DNA of 50,369 nt from Methylobacterium ajmalii (GCF_016613415.1 NZ_JACWCT010000095.1:1-50369); one strand, 5' to 3'. Counted from the first letter of the stretch, positions 41,301 to 50,369 are shown. Numbers and translations: made by a program. The notes: generated by a model from the letters alone, not told the origin.

Positions 41301-41399
41301 TCCGTCCATCCATAGACCTGTGTCTGCGCTGGGCTGGGGTGTGAACCCTGGCCTTTTGCGCGTTTGCGTCCCTGCGTCCCTACCCTTGCGAGGCCCGCC

Positions 41400-42083
41400 A
41401 TGACCCGTCCCCTGGTGATCGCCCCCTCGATCCTCTCGGCCGACTTCGCGCGGCTCGGCGAGGAGGTCCGCGACGTGGTCGCGGCCGGGGCCGACTGGGT
41501 TCATATCGACGTGATGGACGGGCATTTCGTGCCCAACCTCACCTTCGGCCCGGTCGTGGTGAAGGCTCTGCGCCCGCACACCAGCGCGGTGTTCGACGTC
41601 CACCTGATGATCGCCCCGGCCGACCCCTACCTCGCGGCCTTCGCGGAGGCCGGCGCCGACATCATCACGGTCCATGCCGAGGCGGGCCCCCACCTGCATC
41701 GCTCGCTGCAGACCATCCGGGCGCTCGGCAAGAAGGCGGGCGTGGCCATCAATCCGGGCTCGCCGGCGAGCCTGATCGAGCCGGTGCTCGACATGGTCGA
41801 CCTCGTGCTGTGCATGACCGTCAATCCCGGCTTCGGCGGCCAGAGCTTCATCGGCTCGGTCTGCGAGACCGTCTCGCGCGTGCGCGCGATGGTCGGTGGC
41901 CGGGACATCGACATCGAGGTCGATGGCGGCGTGACCGCGGAGACCGCGCCGGCCGTCGTGAAGGCGGGCGCGAACGCGCTGGTCGCCGGCTCGGCCACAT
42001 TCAAGGGCGGGCGCGAGGCCTACGGCCCCAACATCGCGGCGATCCGCCGAGCGGCGGAGGGGGCCATGGGGCAGTGGGTGTGA
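41400..42083 (+). CDS. rpe: Ribulose-phosphate 3-epimerase
   Basis: The 227-residue TIM-barrel enzyme interconverts ribulose-5-phosphate and xylulose-5-phosphate in the pentose phosphate and Calvin-type pathways. Family motifs in order: [16 protein letters not shown] (Ser and first metal region), [17 protein letters not shown] (metal His and catalytic Asp), [26 protein letters not shown] (phosphate loop) and [13 protein letters not shown] with the second catalytic Asp. The ATG at 41400 starts the conserved region; 12 in-frame codons upstream are unlikely to be used. Confidence 0.97.
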   Translation: MTRPLVIAPSILSADFARLGEEVRDVVAAGADWVHIDVMDGHFVPNLTFGPVVVKALRPHTSAVFDVHLMIAPADPYLAAFAEAGADIITVHAEAGPHLHRSLQTIRALGKKAGVAINPGSPASLIEPVLDMVDLVLCMTVNPGFGGQSFIGSVCETVSRVRAMVGGRDIDIEVDGGVTAETAPAVVKAGANALVAGSATFKGGREAYGPNIAAIRRAAEGAMGQWV

Positions 42084-42149
42084 AGCCGGCTCGCGGGCGG
42101 ATCGTCACTGGCCGCAGGTAATCGCCGGCTCTCGGTTTCGGACTGCGCC

Positions 42150-42882
42150 GTGACGATCCGGTTCATCGCACTCGATGCCGTAGCGGAATGTCCGCCTGGC
42201 ATGCTCGATCGAATCGTCGGGTGCCTGGACACCGCAGCCGCCGGGATCGTCCCACATCTCGGCCTCGACCGGGTCGATGTCGTCATCGCTCCGACCCACT
42301 GGCTCATCCCGGGCTGGAACCTCAATGCCTACGCGCATGGCATCGCGCGCCTGACGATCGGCGTCGATACGGCGGACCTGGACGCCTGGACTCCCTCCTG
42401 ATCGGAACAGCTGACGACGACGCTGGCCCACGAACGGCATCACCTGCGCCGATTCCCTGGGCCGGGTCCGCCCGGCACGCTCGGCGCCAATCTCCTGGCC
42501 GAAGGGCTGGCGCAATGCTTTCAGGAGGAGATCGGTTGCCCGATACAACTACGCCCTCGCAGTGCGCGGTCCTCGCCTGGCGGCACATGCCGGCCTCGCA
42601 CGCGAGGGGTGGGCTAGGTCCAGGCACGATTACGACCCTAACCGCTGCTTCTACGGCGACCGTTCCGATCCCGCCCGGCCGTGGAGCGGCGGCTACTCGC
42701 TCGGCTACGAGCTGGTCCGGCGGTACCTCGCTACACGAGGCATGACCGCCTCGGAGGCCGCGACGCTATCGGCCGAGGAGGCGTGGCCGGTGCTCGCGCC
42801 GATCTTGGTGCTCGTGCCGATCTTGGAAACGCTGGCGGTGGAGCAGCGGGACCTGCACTGGCTGCGTCGTGAACGGTGCTGA
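42150..42882 (+). pseudogene. Broken DUF2268-like putative zinc metalloprotease gene
   Basis: Three pieces read as one protein. Codons from ATG 42150 give TIRFIALDAVAECPPGMLD and a segment with LDRVDVVIAPTHWLIPGW, then meet an in-frame TGA at 42399. The same frame continues with EQLTTTLAHERHHLRRF, which contains an HExxH zinc motif, and LLAEGLAQCFQEEIGC. At about 42537-42545 the coding sense moves by +1 to YALAVRGPRLAAHAGLAREG, then GGYSLGYELVRRYL, ending at the TGA at 42880. The pattern resembles DUF2268 predicted proteases. One nonsense change and one frameshift make it very probably inactive. Sequencing error is the alternative. Confidence 0.75.
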
Positions 42883-42899
42883 GACGGACGAAGATTCGA

Positions 42900-43271
42900 C
42901 TACGCCGACGATGCCTTGGTCCGCTGCCAGCGTCGCGCGAGTCCGGCTAGCAGGAGCGGCGTGAGGAGCAATGCCGCGGCCATCGCTCCGCTCTCCCAAA
43001 GCAGAGCCGACTCCCCTTCCCGCCTGATCTCGCCGGACCATTCCCAAACCGTCCAGAACACGATCGAGCTCCAGATCGCGGTGACCGGCCATAGCAGCAA
43101 CGCCCGGCGCCATCCGCTCGCTGCCGCAACCGCGGTCATCGCGAGAAGGGCCCAAGTGACGTTCCACTGACCCGCGCGTGTCTCCTCAACTTTGTCCGAG
43201 ACTTCGGCGAATGCCGTCGCGACCGGAAGGACGACGGCCAGGACGGCCGCTGCGAGACGGGCCGTCCGCAT
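42900..43271 (-). CDS. Small membrane protein, unrecognised
   Basis: The 123-residue product has four hydrophobic stretches: a signal-like N terminus (ARLAAAVLAVVLPVATAFAEV), WNVTWALLAMTAVAAASGW, ALLLWPVTAIWSSIVFWTVW and AMAAALLLTPLLLAGLARRW. No family was recognised. It is the last of three small genes on the minus strand that follow parC with minimal gaps (8 bases from the gene before), so it is probably in the parC transcript. Its end faces the broken metalloprotease gene 17 bases away. Confidence 0.6.
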   Translation of the reverse strand: MRTARLAAAVLAVVLPVATAFAEVSDKVEETRAGQWNVTWALLAMTAVAAASGWRRALLLWPVTAIWSSIVFWTVWEWSGEIRREGESALLWESGAMAAALLLTPLLLAGLARRWQRTKASSA

Positions 43272-43279
43272 CCCGACGG

Positions 43280-43474
43280 TCAGCGCCCGATCGCCCGCCG
43301 GACTGCCCCCGGATTCACCCGCGGGGTCCGGGGCGGGGCGGCCTCCACCGCGACCTTTGCCGCCCGCCGGTCGAGCCGGGCGGCGGAGCGGCGGAGCGTC
43401 ATCAGGCCGAGCGCCGCGGTGCCTGCAACGAGGCACGGCACCAGGACCAGGGCGTAGGTCGTCAGGCTCATCAT
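43280..43474 (-). CDS. Very small membrane protein, unrecognised
   Basis: The 64-residue product has one N-terminal membrane helix (LTTYALVLVPCLVAGTAALGLM) and a basic cytoplasmic tail ending in VNPGAVRRAIGR. Its ATG overlaps the stop of the preceding small gene within ATGATGA, which supports real translation. A second ATG directly follows the first. No known family was recognised. Confidence 0.55.
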   Translation of the reverse strand: MMSLTTYALVLVPCLVAGTAALGLMTLRRSAARLDRRAAKVAVEAAPPRTPRVNPGAVRRAIGR

Positions 43475-43779
43475 CGCAGGGTCGTCAACGTCAGCCTCGC
43501 ACCGAAGTGTAGACCAACGCCGAGCACGAACCAAACGGCCATCAGCGCCAGGGCGGGCGCAGTGACGCGGCCCGTCGCCGCCATGGCGGCGGTGAGCGGG
43601 GCGACGATGCCCGTGATGGTGAAGCCCGCCGCTCCGATATTCATCAGGTTGGCGGTCAGCTTCACCTGCTCGTTGTGGACGAGGATGTCGCGGGCGAGCT
43701 CGGCCCTCTCGCGCGCCTCGTCGGATTCCGGGTCACCCTCCCGGTCGCCGTCCCCTCGGGGTCGCGGTCCACCCACCAT
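43471..43779 (-). CDS. Small two-helix membrane protein, unrecognised
   Basis: The 102-residue product has a charged N-terminal half (ESDEARERAELARDILVHNEQVKL) and two membrane helices (GFTITGIVAPLTAAMAA and LALMAVWFVLGVGLHFGARL). Its start lies 18 bases after the parC stop, in the same direction, with GGAGG upstream, and its stop overlaps the next small gene. A signalling or structural role at the membrane is possible, but nothing is recognisable. Confidence 0.6.
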   Translation of the reverse strand: MVGGPRPRGDGDREGDPESDEARERAELARDILVHNEQVKLTANLMNIGAAGFTITGIVAPLTAAMAATGRVTAPALALMAVWFVLGVGLHFGARLTLTTLR

Positions 43780-43797
43780 GCGCGATCCGGGCCTCCG

Positions 43798-46059
43798 TCA
43801 CGGACGACCGGCCTTGCTCGGATCGACCTTGGGATAGCCCCGGGGCGCCATCGTCCCGGCGCCCCCGCGATGGCCGATCCACTTCGCCAGCTCCTCGCCC
43901 GCCACAGTCCGGGTGCGCCCGGCGCTGTCGGGCCAGGTGAGGCCGTCGGCGAGGCGGAAGATGACGACGGAGTCGAGGGCGCCGTCGCGGTACTTCTGCA
44001 GCCGCACGCCCTTGCCGCGGACCATCTCGGGAATTTCCGCCAGCGGGAACACCGTCATGAGCCGGTTGGTGCCGCAGGCGGCGACGTGGTCGCCCTCCCC
44101 CACCTCGACGACGAGGCTCGCGGTGGCCGGCTCGTCGAGGCCGATCACCTGCTTGCCCTTGCGGGTGTTGGCGACGAGCCCGTCTGCCGGGGTGACGAAG
44201 CCGCGCCCGTCGGTGGTGCAGAGCAGGAGCTTCACCCCGGGCTTGTGGGCCCAGACGGTGACGATCTCCGAGCCCTCGTCCATGTCGACCATCAGGCGGA
44301 CCGGATCGCCGAAGCCGCGCCCGCCCGGAAGCTTGGCGGCCTCCAGCGTGAACACCTTGCCGTTCGAGGCCAGCACCAGGATCTTGGCGGTGGTCTCGGT
44401 CGGGAAGCTCACCTTCAGGGTGTCGTCACCCTTGAACTGCACCGCCGAGAGGTCGGCGACGTGGCCCTTGAGCGCGCGGATCCAGCCCTTCTGCGACACG
44501 ATCACGGTGATCGGCTCGCGCTCGACCATCGCCTCGGAGAAGTCGATGCCCGAGGTGTCGGGCGGGTTTTCGAGCGTGGTGCGGCGCCGGCCGAGTGGGG
44601 TCTCGGGACCGTAGGTCTTGCGCACGCCGCGGATCTGCTTGGTGATCGCCTTCCACTGCAGGTCGTCGGAACCGAGCAGGCCGTCGAGGTCGGCCTTCTC
44701 GGCGGTCAGCGTGTCGAACTCACGCTTCAGCTCCATCTCCTCGAGCTTGCGCAAGCTGCGCAGGCGGGTGTCGAGGATGGCGTTGGCCTGCAGCTCGGTG
44801 AGTTCGAAGACCCGCATCAGCTCGGCCTTCGGCTCGTCCTCCTCGCGGATGATCTGGATCACCCGGTCGAGGTCTAGATAGACGATGAGCAGGCCGCCGA
44901 GGATCTCGAGCCGCCGCTCGATCTGGGCGAGGCGGTGGCGCGAGCGGCGCTGCAGCACGACACGGCGATGGTCGAGCCACTCGCGCAGCGCCTCGGCGAG
45001 GCCGATCACCCGCGGCACCGTCCCGCCGACGAGCACGTTCATGTTGAGCGAGATACGGCTCTCCAGCTCGGTGAGCCGGAACAGCGATTCCATCAGCACC
45101 ACGGGGTCGACGGTGCGCGAGCGCGGCTCGAGCACCACCCGCACGTCCTCGGCCGATTCGTCGCGTACGTCGGCGAGCAGCGGCAGCTTCTTCTCGTGGA
45201 GAAGCTCGGCCATCTTCTCGATCAGCCGGGCCTTCGGCACGCCGTAGGGAATCTCGGTGACGACCACCACCCAGGTGCCGCGGCCGAGATCCTCCTTCTG
45301 CCAGCGCGCCCGGACCCGAAAACCCCCGCGCCCGGTGCGGTAGGCCTCGGAGATCGAGGCGGCGGAATCGATGACGATGCCGCCGGTCGGGAAGTCCGGT
45401 CCCTTGACGAAGGTGGTCAGCTGCTCCGACGTCGCGTCGCGGTGGCCGATGAGGTAGAGCGCCGCGTCGCACAGCTCCGCCACGTTGTGGGGCGGGATCG
45501 AGGTCGCCATGCCGACGGCGATGCCCTGCGAGCCGTTGGCGAGCAGGTTCGGGAAGGCCGCCGGCAGGACCACCGGCTCCTCTTCCTGCCCGTCGTAGTT
45601 CGGGCGGAAATCGACCGCGTCCTCGTCCATCCCCTCGAGGAGGAGGCGGGCGACCTCGGTCATCCGGCACTCGGTGTACCGCTGCGCCGCCGGGTTGTCG
45701 CCGTCGATGTTGCCGAAATTGCCCTGGCCGTCGACCAGCGGGTAGCGCTGGGCGAAGTCCTGCGCGAGGCGCACGAGCGCGTCGTAGACCGCGACGTCGC
45801 CGTGGGGATGGTACTTGCCGATCACGTCGCCGACGACGCGGGCGCACTTCTTGTAGGCGCTGCCGGGATCGAGGCGCAGCAGCCGCATCGCGTGCAGGAT
45901 GCGCCGGTGCACGGGCTTGAGGCCGTCGCGGGCATCCGGCAGCGCCCGGTGCATGATGGTCGAGAGCGCGTAGGCGAGGTAGCGCTCCTCGAGCGCCGCC
46001 TTCAGGTCGACGTTCTCGATCCCGTCGCGATCGGAGGGTGGCTCGAAGGGCTTTCCCAT
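43798..46059 (-). CDS. parC: ParC, DNA topoisomerase IV subunit A
   Basis: The 753-residue protein is the DNA-cleaving subunit of topoisomerase IV, which unlinks daughter chromosomes. Seen are [27 protein letters not shown] near residue 30, the winged-helix region, and the catalytic tyrosine at residue 128 in [10 protein letters not shown]. The [24 protein letters not shown] stretch follows. The C-terminal part holds degenerate beta-propeller repeats ([14 protein letters not shown]). The length is typical of ParC, and the shorter tail argues against GyrA. A perfect alphaproteobacterial SOS box lies 40 bases upstream. Three small membrane-protein genes follow directly. Confidence 0.95.
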   Translation of the reverse strand: MGKPFEPPSDRDGIENVDLKAALEERYLAYALSTIMHRALPDARDGLKPVHRRILHAMRLLRLDPGSAYKKCARVVGDVIGKYHPHGDVAVYDALVRLAQDFAQRYPLVDGQGNFGNIDGDNPAAQRYTECRMTEVARLLLEGMDEDAVDFRPNYDGQEEEPVVLPAAFPNLLANGSQGIAVGMATSIPPHNVAELCDAALYLIGHRDATSEQLTTFVKGPDFPTGGIVIDSAASISEAYRTGRGGFRVRARWQKEDLGRGTWVVVVTEIPYGVPKARLIEKMAELLHEKKLPLLADVRDESAEDVRVVLEPRSRTVDPVVLMESLFRLTELESRISLNMNVLVGGTVPRVIGLAEALREWLDHRRVVLQRRSRHRLAQIERRLEILGGLLIVYLDLDRVIQIIREEDEPKAELMRVFELTELQANAILDTRLRSLRKLEEMELKREFDTLTAEKADLDGLLGSDDLQWKAITKQIRGVRKTYGPETPLGRRRTTLENPPDTSGIDFSEAMVEREPITVIVSQKGWIRALKGHVADLSAVQFKGDDTLKVSFPTETTAKILVLASNGKVFTLEAAKLPGGRGFGDPVRLMVDMDEGSEIVTVWAHKPGVKLLLCTTDGRGFVTPADGLVANTRKGKQVIGLDEPATASLVVEVGEGDHVAACGTNRLMTVFPLAEIPEMVRGKGVRLQKYRDGALDSVVIFRLADGLTWPDSAGRTRTVAGEELAKWIGHRGGAGTMAPRGYPKVDPSKAGRP

Positions 46060-46099
46060 GGGCGCAGATCAACTCACGATTTCGGCGGTCTCAAGACCA

Positions 46100-46114
46100 G
46101 AACATAACACGAAC
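46100..46114 (-). promoter_or_regulatory. LexA (SOS) box upstream of parC
   Basis: On the minus strand the sequence is GTTC-GTGTTAT-GTTC, an exact match to the alphaproteobacterial LexA consensus GTTC-N7-GTTC. It ends 40 bases before the parC ATG, where a promoter is expected. LexA binding is inferred from the consensus. Confidence 0.75.
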
Positions 46115-46157
46115 ATCGACCGATGGCCAGGAACGCGGCCAGGGTCGGGACTGCGGG

Positions 46158-46898
46158 TCAGTCCGCCCCGGCGGTCCCCAAGGCCACGAACCGCACCCGC
46201 TCTTCCGGCTCGGCGAGATCGTTCGGCCTCCAGATGTGCTGGTCGAGGAAATAACCCGTTAAGGTAAAGCCTTGCTTGACCTCCCGGGGCGTCGGCACGT
46301 TGAGGCCGCGCCGGTCCGGCCGGTCGACCAGGAAGTCGGGCAGCGCCAGGAGCCGGTCGCGCCAGGGCTCGCCGGCCGCCGCGCTCACCGCCCGCCCGCT
46401 CCGCGGCGAGACATAGGCGAGGTACTCGTTGGCACCGGTGGCGGCGCAGGCCGACAGGTCGAGGCCGAAGCCGAGTTCGGCGAGCATCGCCAGTTCGAAG
46501 CGGACCATCAGGGCGGGGGCCAGCTCGGGTTCGTGCAGATGCTCGATCAGCACGCGCGCGGCGGCGAACAGGGCCGGGTGCGGATCGCGCTCGGGCAGGA
46601 GCCGCATCAGCCCGGCGGCGTAACCGACCCCGTAGAGGGCGATCCGCGAGCCGATCAGCCGGGCGCTGGCGCTCTCGATCGGCTCGACCGCGTAGGCGCC
46701 GAGCGACTCGTCGAGCCGCGCCCGCCACACCGCCCGCACGAGGTTGCCGGGCTGGAGCACCGGTTGCATCCGGCGCGAGCGCCCGCCATGGACGAGCCCG
46801 AGATGGCGGCCGTGCTCGGCCGTCATCAGTTCGAGGACGACGCTGGTCTCGCCGTGCCGCCGCGCCCCGAGGACCAGCCCGTCATCCGTCCACTGCAT
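46158..46898 (-). CDS. recO: RecO, DNA repair protein
   Basis: The 246-residue protein is RecO, which with RecF and RecR loads RecA on single-stranded DNA. It starts MQWTDDGLVLGARRHGETSVVLELMTAEHGRHLGLVHG (OB-fold domain, in overlapping parts), followed by a helical domain with RFELAMLAELGFGLDLSACAATG, and ends with a region containing the conserved LPDFLV. It is upstream of parC in the same direction with a 98-base gap holding the SOS box. It may share a transcript with parC. Confidence 0.94.
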   Translation of the reverse strand: MQWTDDGLVLGARRHGETSVVLELMTAEHGRHLGLVHGGRSRRMQPVLQPGNLVRAVWRARLDESLGAYAVEPIESASARLIGSRIALYGVGYAAGLMRLLPERDPHPALFAAARVLIEHLHEPELAPALMVRFELAMLAELGFGLDLSACAATGANEYLAYVSPRSGRAVSAAAGEPWRDRLLALPDFLVDRPDRRGLNVPTPREVKQGFTLTGYFLDQHIWRPNDLAEPEERVRFVALGTAGAD

Positions 46899-46975
46899 CG
46901 ACGCTAGATAGCGTCTCGCGGGCGAAAAGCCGAACGGGCTTCATGCGGGCGCCCGTCTTCGATCCACATCGGCCG

Positions 46976-48544
46976 TCAGGCCGGCGGCAGCATCACGGCG
47001 AACCAGATGCGGGTGCCGCGCCCGGGCTCGCTCGCGACGTCGATCCGGCCGCCCATCAGTTCGACGAGGTGGCGGCAGATCACCAGGCCGAGGCCGCTGC
47101 CGCCGTAGCGGCGCCGGATCGACTCGTCGCCCTGGCCGAAGGGCACGAACAGCCGCTCCTGCTGCGCCGCCGACATGCCGATGCCGGTGTCGCTGACCGC
47201 GAACAGGATCCGCCCCTCCCCGCTCCGCCCGGTCTCCGGGCTCACCGACAGGACGACCCGCCCGGCCGGCGTGAACTTGACCGCGTTGGTCAGGAGGTTG
47301 AGCAGCACCTGGCGCAGGCGCCCGACATCGCCGAGCACCATGGGCGGGGTCGCGGGGTCGCGCACCACCTCCACCGCCACGCCCTTGCGGGCGGCGGCGC
47401 CCCGAGCCACGGCGGCGGTGCCCTCCAGCAGGTCGGCGAGCAGGAAGGCTTCCGGGTCGAGGACGACCTGGCCGGCCTCGATCTGCGCGACGTCGAGCAC
47501 GTCGTCGACGACCCGGATCAGGATCTCGCCGGCCTCCTGCACGGCGGCGAGGTGGCGCAGGGTCTCGGGCTCGCGCGAGCGGGTGAGCATGTGCTCGGTG
47601 TAGCCGAGGACCGCGTTGAGCGGGTTGCGGATCTCGTGGCTCATCATCGCCAGGAAATCCGACTTGGCGCGGTTGGCCTGCTCGGCGCCCTCCTTGGCGG
47701 TCGAGAGGGCCTGCTCGGCCCGCTTGCGCGGGGTGATGTCGAGGGTGAGGCCGACGATGCGCCCGCTCATGCCGTGGGCGTCGTCGAGAACGCGACCGAG
47801 GCTCTGGATCCAGCGGGTGCCACCGAGCTCCGAGGTCACCCGCACGTCGACCGAGAACGGGGTGCGGGTGGTGACCGCCCGGGTCACCGCGTCCCACAGC
47901 ATGGCGCGGTCGTCGGCGTGGACCAGCCCGGTCCAGGCCGAGGAGGTGATGGTGCAGGCCTGGGCCGAGAGGCCGTGCAGCCGGGCGCCCTCGGCCGAGA
48001 GGGAGAGCGCGCCGGTGCGCATGTTCCAGTCCCACAGCCCGACGCCGGCGGCCTTGTGGGTGAGGAGCAGCAGGTTGGTGGTGGCCTCGAGCGCCTGGTT
48101 GTCGGCCACGACGTCGTCGACGTCGGCGGCGGTCATCATCCAGCCGGTGACGGCGGCGCCCTCGCGGACCGGCACCAGGTCGGTCTGGTGCCAGTGCCAG
48201 CGCCCGCTGGCGTCGCGCAGGCGGATCGTGAGGTCGTAGGGCTGGCCGGAGCGGATCGCCGAGGCGCGGGCCGCCGCGACGCGGTGGCGGTCCTTGGGAT
48301 GGACGGCGCCGTCCCAACCGTCGGGCTCGCCGTGGCCGGACCCGATCTCCCGCGCCGCCCGGTTGGCGAAGCTGACCGCACCGGCCTGATCGAGCACCCA
48401 GACCTTCTGCGGCAGGGCGTCGAGCAGCGCGTGCGACGCCGGGGAGGCTGGTCCCGGCGGGCGCTCCGGCGGCGCACGGCCGAGGGCGTCGTCCGGTCCG
48501 GCGACCGGTACGCCCTCGATCGGATGCGCGGTGCGCGCCGTCAT
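46976..48544 (-). CDS. PAS-domain sensor histidine kinase
   Basis: The 522-residue protein has no signal peptide or obvious membrane helix, so it should be cytoplasmic. Two or three PAS domains fill residues 30-285 ([56 protein letters not shown]). The HisKA domain has the phosphorylated His303 in [16 protein letters not shown]. The ATPase domain shows [15 protein letters not shown] (N box), SDTGIGM (G1) and [10 protein letters not shown] (G2). AGAGGAGAG lies just before the ATG at 48544. No response regulator gene is in the window, so this is an orphan kinase here. The signal is unknown. Confidence 0.92.
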   Translation of the reverse strand: MTARTAHPIEGVPVAGPDDALGRAPPERPPGPASPASHALLDALPQKVWVLDQAGAVSFANRAAREIGSGHGEPDGWDGAVHPKDRHRVAAARASAIRSGQPYDLTIRLRDASGRWHWHQTDLVPVREGAAVTGWMMTAADVDDVVADNQALEATTNLLLLTHKAAGVGLWDWNMRTGALSLSAEGARLHGLSAQACTITSSAWTGLVHADDRAMLWDAVTRAVTTRTPFSVDVRVTSELGGTRWIQSLGRVLDDAHGMSGRIVGLTLDITPRKRAEQALSTAKEGAEQANRAKSDFLAMMSHEIRNPLNAVLGYTEHMLTRSREPETLRHLAAVQEAGEILIRVVDDVLDVAQIEAGQVVLDPEAFLLADLLEGTAAVARGAAARKGVAVEVVRDPATPPMVLGDVGRLRQVLLNLLTNAVKFTPAGRVVLSVSPETGRSGEGRILFAVSDTGIGMSAAQQERLFVPFGQGDESIRRRYGGSGLGLVICRHLVELMGGRIDVASEPGRGTRIWFAVMLPPA

Positions 48545-48920
48545 CTGCTCTCCTCTCCGATCGCCCGCGGTGGGGAGACCGGCGTCCGCCTCGGCGGCTG
48601 CCACGCGGCCGGACGCCTTTCGCGTCCCGCCGAATCGGGTAAATCCCGACACAGGCTTCTGCTAACCTAGGGGCGCGTTTTGTCCAAGAGCATTACGGAG
48701 ACTCCCAAAGCTTTCCCGGGTAAATTCGCCGCGATGTCATGACCTGTCGCCGGGGCTCCGACATCACGCGGGCACTTGCGGCCCTCCTGCCGGAAATAGG
48801 CTGGGCGAGCGAGGTCCGAACCAGGCTCTGCAGTCTCCGGGCGGCGCCCGGCAGGCAACGGCGCACCCGTTGAAGTAGAGGCGGGGCCTGTCATGGCCTC
48901 GCTGCTTGCATCCTGCCCGG
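48545..48920. other. Intergenic region between the kinase and the SGNH hydrolase genes
   Basis: About 375 bases with no credible gene. It contains the kinase promoter region and ribosome-binding site at its left end. Around 48661-48760 it is less GC-rich (GGGTAAATTCGCCGCGATG type sequence). No hairpin with a T-run, tRNA or known riboswitch was seen. Confidence 0.5.
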
Positions 48921-49712
48921 TTACGGCGCGCGGGCGGCGAGCCCCGGGCAGGCGGCGGTCTCGATCCGCCCAGCGACGCGGTCGCGGGACCGCGCATCGA
49001 GGCCGAGATGGACCCCGTCCGGCGACAGCCGCATCCCGGCCGGGTCGCGCAGGTCCGCGAAGGCGTCGACGAACCGGCAGCCGGCCCGGCGGCACTCCTC
49101 CTCGATGATGCCCGAATAGGTGCCGGCGGCGGCGACGTCGTAGAAATGCGTCACGCCGGGGCGCCCGGCATCGAGGGGCGGGATCGGCGTCGCCACGACG
49201 GCCTGCGCCCGGGGCGCCAGCTCGGCGAACAGCGCCCGCACCTCCGCCCGGAACTGCTCGGCCGCCCCGGGATGGCCGGCGCGCTGGCGCTCGGTGAGGT
49301 CGTTGGTGCCGATCGTCACCACGATCGCGTCCGGGGGCCGCGGCAGCGTGATCCAGCCGGCCACGGCCCGCAGGCCCGAGGTCCGCGTGCCCGCGATGGC
49401 GCCGTTGACGGCGGGGTGCCCGCACAGGGTCGGCAAGTAGAGCCGCTCCATCTGCGAATCCCCGAGGAGCAGGCTGTAGGGCCCCACGATCTGCTTGAGC
49501 ACCCCGGAGACCGCGAAGGCCCGCGCCTCCCGGAACGCGGCCACGCCCTGGCCGCCATCGGACCGATGGCCGACCAGCAGGTATCCGCCGAGCCCCACCG
49601 CCACCAGGACGGCCGCCGCGGCGACTCCCAAAATTCTTTTTCGCACCCGCCGCGTCCGATCCCGACGCCCCCGATGCGGGCGCACAAGCGCTGACGGACG
49701 CGGGCCTGTCAA
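48921..49712 (-). CDS. Membrane-anchored SGNH/GDSL-type hydrolase
   Basis: The 263-residue protein has an Arg-rich N terminus, one membrane helix (ILGVAAAAVLVAVGLGGYLLV) and then an SGNH hydrolase domain facing the periplasm. Block I is LLLGDSQMERL with the nucleophile serine, block III is VTIGTNDL with the oxyanion Asn, and block V is LSPDGVHLGLDA with the catalytic Asp-His. Such enzymes remove acyl or acetyl groups from lipids, polysaccharides or peptidoglycan; the substrate is unknown. A shorter start inside the Arg-rich region (RVRKRILG) is possible. It is divergent from the partial gene at the right edge. Confidence 0.85.
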   Translation of the reverse strand: MTGPRPSALVRPHRGRRDRTRRVRKRILGVAAAAVLVAVGLGGYLLVGHRSDGGQGVAAFREARAFAVSGVLKQIVGPYSLLLGDSQMERLYLPTLCGHPAVNGAIAGTRTSGLRAVAGWITLPRPPDAIVVTIGTNDLTERQRAGHPGAAEQFRAEVRALFAELAPRAQAVVATPIPPLDAGRPGVTHFYDVAAAGTYSGIIEEECRRAGCRFVDAFADLRDPAGMRLSPDGVHLGLDARSRDRVAGRIETAACPGLAARAP

Positions 49713-49844
49713 TCGCGACGCACGCCGGCTGCCGGCTCGTCATCCGCCGGTTATCCACAGGCACGGCGTTTTCCCCCGACATCTTCACGCCTGATTCGGT
49801 GGTTCAGATCATGGTTGAGGGCAGGTCAACGGAGAGCCCGCGCC

Positions 49845-50369
49845 ATGAAGCCTGTGGAGATCGACCCGTCCGAGGTGCGCGCACCCCGCCAGGACGCGTC
49901 CGGGCGCGCGATGCCGCGCCTCGGGCGTCCGGCGGTGCTGGCCGCCCTGGCCGTGGCCGGGATCGGCGGCTGCGCGGGGCTGGCCGTCGCGTCCTATCCG
50001 ACGATCAGCGCGCTGCTGCGGCCCAAGCCGACCGAGGTCCATTTCGGCCGCGTCGCCGACATGCCCGAGATCAAGGACGGCATCCCGGCCCTGCGGACGG
50101 GCCCGGCTCCGACCGTGCGCAAGGTCGAGATCCCGCCGGCGACGCCGCCGGCCGCAGCCGTCGCCCTGCTCGATCCGAAGCCGGCCGCGCCGCCGGCCTC
50201 CCTCTCCGTTCCGGCGTCCTCCGCCGACGTGGCCGCGACCGGGACCGCCCTGGTCGCGCCGCCCCCGGCCCCCGCCAAGGTCCCGGAGACGCCCCGTCCG
50301 GTGCCGGCGGCCAAGCAGGGCGTCGCGGCCCGGGAGGTGGCGACGCCCCGCGAGACCCCGGCGCCGGTG
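49845..50369 (+). CDS. Proline-rich membrane-anchored protein (3' end outside window)
   Basis: The frame is open for 175 codons to the window edge. After about 30 residues comes one hydrophobic segment (AVLAALAVAGIGGCAGLAVA), then a stretch with EVHFGRVADMPEIKDGIPAL, and then a long Pro/Ala/Val-rich region. This suits an inner-membrane anchor with an extended periplasmic linker leading to a domain beyond the edge. GGAG lies 10 bases before the ATG. The family cannot be told from this part. Confidence 0.7.
   Translation, partial: MKPVEIDPSEVRAPRQDASGRAMPRLGRPAVLAALAVAGIGGCAGLAVASYPTISALLRPKPTEVHFGRVADMPEIKDGIPALRTGPAPTVRKVEIPPATPPAAAVALLDPKPAAPPASLSVPASSADVAATGTALVAPPPAPAKVPETPRPVPAAKQGVAAREVATPRETPAPV

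Noticed and set aside
42399..42401. TGA in the DUF2268-like gene as a selenocysteine codon
   Set aside because: No SECIS-like hairpin was recognised, and a second lesion (frameshift) follows about 140 bases later, so loss of function explains both.
43798..46059. GyrA instead of ParC
   Set aside because: Length and the degenerate C-terminal repeats fit ParC better, and the protein lacks the long GyrA tail.

Overview
The window is about 50 kb of very GC-rich, densely packed chromosomal DNA that reads as an alphaproteobacterium of the Rhizobiales, most likely Methylobacterium or a close relative. The pointers are an aerobic-type cobalamin cluster, a BcsS-family protein, an Usg-like protein, a BLUF photoreceptor, an iron-sulfur photolyase, a form II CO-dehydrogenase-like molybdenum enzyme set, and an alphaproteobacterial GTTC-N7-GTTC SOS box. 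The genus is an inference from gene content. No phage, transposase, CRISPR array, rRNA or tRNA was seen.

Layout. 1-8914: cobalamin (B12) corrin-ring synthesis: cobG (3' end only), cobH, cobI, cobJ, cobL, cobE and cobM on the plus strand with stop/start overlaps, cobK and cbiD on the minus strand, cobB at the end, and a GNAT acetyltransferase between cobM and cbiD. 8945-16251: an XRE regulator, an IsdG-like haem monooxygenase, an Fsr-like MFS exporter, an undecaprenyl-phosphate sugar transferase, a periplasmic Sel1-repeat protein and a BLUF protein. 16488-19090: zinc uptake (zur, a small membrane protein, znuC, znuB) with a Zur-box-like palindrome over the shared promoter region. 19097-21917: DUF2256 protein, formyltransferase-like protein and (6-4) iron-sulfur photolyase. 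21840-24992: BcsS, Usg-like, ExoD and LysE/RhtB proteins.

24998-34804 (minus strand): a complete CO-dehydrogenase-like molybdenum hydroxylase cluster. It holds coxG, coxS, coxL (form II, AYRGAGR active-site loop), coxM, coxD and coxE, XdhC split over two genes, a molybdopterin-binding protein and a MobA/MocA-like nucleotidyltransferase. Structural genes, metal-insertion factors and cofactor-finishing genes are therefore together, but the substrate is unknown and is probably not CO. Two copies of a roughly 190-bp palindromic repeat sit inside this gene string. Divergent from it, 35045-40767 is a branched-chain amino-acid-type ABC transporter (livHMGF, a DUF6867-like membrane protein, livJ) closed by a strong terminator.

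41022-50369: infA, rpe, a broken DUF2268-like metalloprotease gene (in-frame stop plus frameshift), three small membrane-protein genes directly behind parC, parC itself with a perfect SOS box upstream, recO, a PAS-sensor histidine kinase, a membrane-anchored SGNH hydrolase, and the start of a proline-rich membrane-anchored protein that runs off the end.

The parts most worth a second look are the CbiD-for-CobF substitution, the form II oxidoreductase cluster next to an ABC importer, the zinc operon with an uncharacterised 53-residue membrane protein, the DUF2256/formyltransferase/photolyase neighbourhood, and the SOS box on parC with its membrane-protein tail.
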